From: Aquimarina sp. MAR_2010_214
GTDB lineage: Bacteria; Bacteroidota; Bacteroidia; Flavobacteriales; Flavobacteriaceae
DNA length: 64,000 nt
Reading direction: 5' to 3'
NCBI RefSeq assembly: GCF_002846555.1
Contig: NZ_PJMS01000001.1
Location: forward strand, 372,001 to 436,000
Shown: piece after piece, positions 62,842 through 64,000 of the stretch
Position numbering within the stretch: the first letter of the stretch is position 1
Layout of the letters: each line of letters begins with the position of its first letter
The notes under the pieces: generated by a model
Database searches by the model: none
What the model was told of the DNA's origin: nothing
The model's input: the letters and a program-made list of their open reading frames with translations, nothing else
Made by a program: the position numbers and the translations under genes

Positions 62842-63714
62842 TTATTTTGCTGCTATAATGTTCCATGCTGTATCTATATCATCCTGATCAAGATACTGCT
62901 TTGCAAATTTATGAATTTCTATTAGGTTAACCTCCTGAATTTTATCCTTAATATCACTATGGTTATTAACAAACTCTAAAGCCTCGGTTTTTGTTGGCAT
63001 TCCTTCTACATTTCCTAGTTTACCTAAATCATTTCCTGTAAAAACAGTACTGTTTCTTACTTCTTCTGGCAATGCATCTATACCAATCCCTATTGAACTT
63101 AATGGTTTAGGCACTTCAAACATCCCCATATTGGCTCTACTATACCAATTTCCTCCCATACGGGCAACCTGATCTATTTTATGTTGATCTATTCTATTAT
63201 TTTCGTCCATAACATTCTTATTAATATGCATAAGAACTACTTCGCAAATAACAAGATTACCTGCTCCTCCTTCATCTCCCATAGGAACTACCTGATTAAC
63301 TTTGCATTCAAACTGTACCGGAGACTCACCTACACGAAATGGTTTTATTTTTTCTGAAGGAACCATAGTAAGTCCAGATTTCACAAATTCATTAACCCCT
63401 TCAGGATACTCTGTACTTGATAATGACATCTGCTGAACAATATCATAATTCACAATATTAATCACTACTTCTTTGGTAGATTCTGCATTTTCTAATGTAT
63501 GTTTAGTAGTATTATCTCTTACTCGTCTAGCTGGAGAAAAAATAAGAATCGGTGGATTCGCACTAAATACATTAAAAAAACTAAACGGAGATAAATTAGC
63601 ATTGCCATTTACATCCATCGTACTCGCAAAAGCTATAGGTCTGGGACCGATTGCACCAAGAATTAAACCATGTAATTTTCCTGTAGTAACCTCTGATGGA
63701 TCGATTGTAATCAT
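62842..63714 (-). CDS. Flavin reductase-like FMN-binding protein
   Basis: 290-residue protein of the flavin reductase/FMN-binding split-barrel family. Features: GLILGAIGPRPIAFASTMDVNGNANLSPFSFFNVFSANPP (about 16-55) and NIVNYDIVQQMSLSS. A C-terminal ~80-residue extension with EFVNNHSDIKDK is also present. Cytoplasmic. The ATG at 63714 is used; the longer frame begins with TTG. First gene of a unit with DUF3127. Confidence 0.88.
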   Translation of the reverse strand: MITIDPSEVTTGKLHGLILGAIGPRPIAFASTMDVNGNANLSPFSFFNVFSANPPILIFSPARRVRDNTTKHTLENAESTKEVVINIVNYDIVQQMSLSSTEYPEGVNEFVKSGLTMVPSEKIKPFRVGESPVQFECKVNQVVPMGDEGGAGNLVICEVVLMHINKNVMDENNRIDQHKIDQVARMGGNWYSRANMGMFEVPKPLSSIGIGIDALPEEVRNSTVFTGNDLGKLGNVEGMPTKTEALEFVNNHSDIKDKIQEVNLIEIHKFAKQYLDQDDIDTAWNIIAAK

Positions 63715-63849
63715 AATTTGTTTTATATTGAGCAAATATAACCAAACTTTGGTTTTAGAATCATTAAAAAAACAGGTTTTAGAATCTGTTTTATAAACAA
63801 TAAAATCGTTTTAAAACGTTTATATTTAGGATTTAGTTAACTGGTCTGT

Positions 63850-64000
63850 ATGAATTTTTCTGATGAGCGTAATTTTTCAAGCTATTTCATTATTATAGCT
63901 GTTTTAGTAATAACTGGTCTCGTTTTATGGAATACGTCGTTATTCATGCAACGTCTTAAGGATGATGAACGAACAAAAGTTGAAATATGGGTGCAATCCC
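63850..64000 (+). CDS. Partial sensor histidine kinase-like gene (5' end)
   Basis: Open frame from the ATG at 63850 to the window end (50 codons). It begins NFSDERNFSSYFIIIAVLVITGLV, with one N-terminal helix (about 11-32), then a charged stretch (MQRLKDDERTKVEIWVQS). From memory this is the start of Bacteroidota histidine kinases with an N-terminal helix and a KxExW-type juxtamembrane helix. The kinase core is outside the window. Confidence 0.5.
   Translation, partial: MNFSDERNFSSYFIIIAVLVITGLVLWNTSLFMQRLKDDERTKVEIWVQS

Noticed and set aside
1..64000. tRNA, rRNA, CRISPR or riboswitch
   Set aside because: No cloverleaf, spaced direct-repeat array or recognised riboswitch core was seen on reading both strands by eye; tRNAscan-SE and Infernal runs would settle it.

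Overview
The window looks like chromosomal DNA of a marine-type member of the Flavobacteriaceae (Bacteroidota); Aquimarina or a close relative is my guess from the gene set, not something I could search. The signs are AT-rich DNA, promoters with the Bacteroidota -7 box TAnnTTTG, a type IX secretion sorting tail on one secreted protein, many Cys-anchored lipoproteins with short Phe/Leu-rich signal peptides, and family-typical genes such as DUF4271-hemD, DUF4296-pyrC and DUF3098-uppP-truB.

Layout. 0-9 kb: Fe-S carriers (apbC and a NifU-like protein), a membrane acyltransferase, a metallophosphoesterase with an AraC regulator, a TauE/SafE permease and an mlaEFD lipid-transport operon. 9-13 kb: a four-gene MacAB/Lol-like ABC efflux operon. 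13-25.5 kb: housekeeping (hpf, tyrS, pyrC, hemD, pckA, saccharopine dehydrogenase, Lrp) plus a secreted astacin-type protease. 26-35.6 kb: three operons that appear to form one regulon. They are TolC/adaptor/RND pump/mini-PII/DUF2892, a sulfide:quinone-reductase-like flavoprotein with a 48-residue companion, and a cupin with a multi-CxxCH cytochrome. Each has a GTAAC-N4-GTTAC palindrome about 33 bp upstream of its -7 box, the class II position of a CRP/FNR activator. 36-42 kb: Zn-peptidase, ald, leuS, panE.

42-49 kb is the accessory region: an IS110-family element, two tandem cholesterol-dependent-cytolysin-like lipoproteins and a secreted PI-specific phospholipase C. All three toxin-type genes carry the same control region: direct repeats of GTCCCC with an 11-bp period, exactly 40 bp from the -7 box in every case. 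This CDC-like/PI-PLC cassette with a built-in shared operator is the most likely undescribed system here. A 37-bp relic of the same IS110 right end lies at 51.1 kb inside a 19-bp imperfect inverted repeat.

49-64 kb: ftsX, lgt, a CAP/T9SS protein, DUF3098, uppP, truB and a TonB-like protein; then a lipoprotein made of three exact 63-residue repeats, a thioredoxin-like protein, a leucine-rich-repeat protein and DNA repair/salvage genes (tag, upp, aat), a DUF3127 protein with an SSB-like tail, a flavin reductase, and the 5' end of a probable histidine kinase running off the window. No tRNA, rRNA, CRISPR array or prophage was seen.
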